A DNA stretch of 6,073 nt from CAYPKW01 sp964411425 (GTDB taxonomy: Bacteria; Pseudomonadota; Alphaproteobacteria; Dongiales; Dongiaceae): contig CAYPKW010000117.1 of the NCBI GenBank assembly GCA_964411425.1, forward strand, positions 1 to 6,073, given 5' to 3'. The translations under genes were made by a program, and so were the position numbers. The notes under the pieces are model-generated. The model had not been told where the DNA came from and made no database searches. It saw only the letters and a list, made by a program, of their open reading frames with translations. Shown here piece after piece: positions 5,650 to 6,073 of this stretch. Each line of letters starts with the position of its first letter. Within the stretch, counting starts at the first letter, position 1.

Positions 5650-6073
5650 AGGGAACCGCGCGTTGACCGCGCTCTATCCGGTGGGCGAGAAGCAGCCGGA
5701 ACGTCTTCGCACGCCGACGGGCCGGCCGCTGGCCGACGTGAACCTGGAGAACCTCCTGGCTGGCCGGCTCGCCATCGAAGACATCGGCATCACGGCGGAC
5801 GCCTTGCAGCTCCAAGCCGAGGTCGCGCACCTCGCCGGGCGCCCGCGGCTGGCGGAGAACTTCCTGCGCGGTGCCGAGCTGGTAGCAATACCGGACGCGC
5901 TTCTCCTCGAGGCCTACGAACTCCTGCGCCCCGGCCGCGCCAAGAGCGCCGCCGAGCTCATTGCGATGGCGGAACGCCTGCGCAGCGACCACGGCGCCGA
6001 GCGCGTGGCGGCGCTGATCGAGGAAGCCGCCGCCGTTTATGAGAAGCGCGACCTCTTCAGGCGCCGTTTCTAG
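5633..6073 (+). CDS. Diol/glycerol dehydratase small (gamma) subunit, 146 aa
   Basis: This is the small subunit that completes the adenosylcobalamin-dependent dehydratase with the alpha and beta parts of the preceding gene. It follows the PduE/DhaB3 pattern: YPVGEKQPERLRTPTG (14-29), LADVNLENLLAGRL (32-45, like PduE LDDFTLENVLSNKV), ITADALQLQAEVA (53-65), AGRPRLAENFLRGAELVAIP (68-87), EAYELLRPGRA (93-103) and the C-terminal EEAAAVYEKRDLF (130-142). PduE of Klebsiella is about 173 aa. The difference is nearly all at the N-terminus, where PduE carries a poorly conserved packaging/solubility segment; here homology begins after only a dozen residues. ATG 5633 is set by GGAGGT 8 nt upstream and overlaps the end of the fusion gene by 17 nt, a layout typical of translational coupling. 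The TAG stop is the last codon of the window, so the gene is complete. The activity makes sense only with the alpha-beta chain. Confidence 0.93.
   Translation: MAPPAEGNRALTALYPVGEKQPERLRTPTGRPLADVNLENLLAGRLAIEDIGITADALQLQAEVAHLAGRPRLAENFLRGAELVAIPDALLLEAYELLRPGRAKSAAELIAMAERLRSDHGAERVAALIEEAAAVYEKRDLFRRRF

Overview
The window is a compact, GC-rich, all-plus-strand operon fragment. From about base 228 to the last base there is almost no non-coding DNA. Gene junctions are 8 to 11 nt apart, or overlap by 17 nt. The G/C-dominated third codon positions and the gene content suggest a high-GC proteobacterium, most likely alphaproteobacterial. That is an inference: no taxonomic marker gene is present.

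Layout: (i) bases 1-227 hold a probable 3' end of an upstream gene (stop at 120-122), followed by a short leader with small hairpins, a dyad at 178-202 and a purine-rich ribosome binding site; (ii) 228-1010 encodes a classical SDR oxidoreductase; (iii) 1019-1828 encodes a BtpA/SgcQ-family TIM-barrel protein; (iv) 1840-5649 is one uninterrupted 1269-codon frame joining an FGGY carbohydrate kinase (residues 1-512), the large (alpha) subunit of coenzyme-B12-dependent diol/glycerol dehydratase (about 513-1062) and the medium (beta) subunit (about 1098-1269); (v) 5633-6073 encodes the matching small (gamma) subunit, ending on the last base of the window.

Together the genes look like a catabolic module for a polyhydroxylated compound. 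A B12 radical enzyme dehydrates a vicinal diol to an aldehyde or ketone, an NAD(P)-linked SDR oxidises or reduces an alcohol or carbonyl intermediate, a kinase traps an intermediate as a phosphate ester, and BtpA has an unassigned role. Against Klebsiella PduC recalled from memory, all seven metal- and substrate-site residues are present at a constant offset of 518. Two positions that tune substrate choice differ (Ser301 to Asp819, Gln336 to Thr854), so the substrate may not be 1,2-propanediol or glycerol. Neither the beta part nor the gamma subunit has the N-terminal extension used for microcompartment packaging, which points to a free cytosolic enzyme.

The most striking point is the kinase-dehydratase fusion, which needs a caution. 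Loss of one C from the C5 run at 3353-3357 would end the kinase at a TGA (3371-3373) two bases before an ATG (3376) where dehydratase alpha naturally begins. The fusion may therefore be a true gene fusion, a frameshift-controlled junction or a one-base sequence error. No reactivase, shell protein, transporter or regulator gene lies inside the window.
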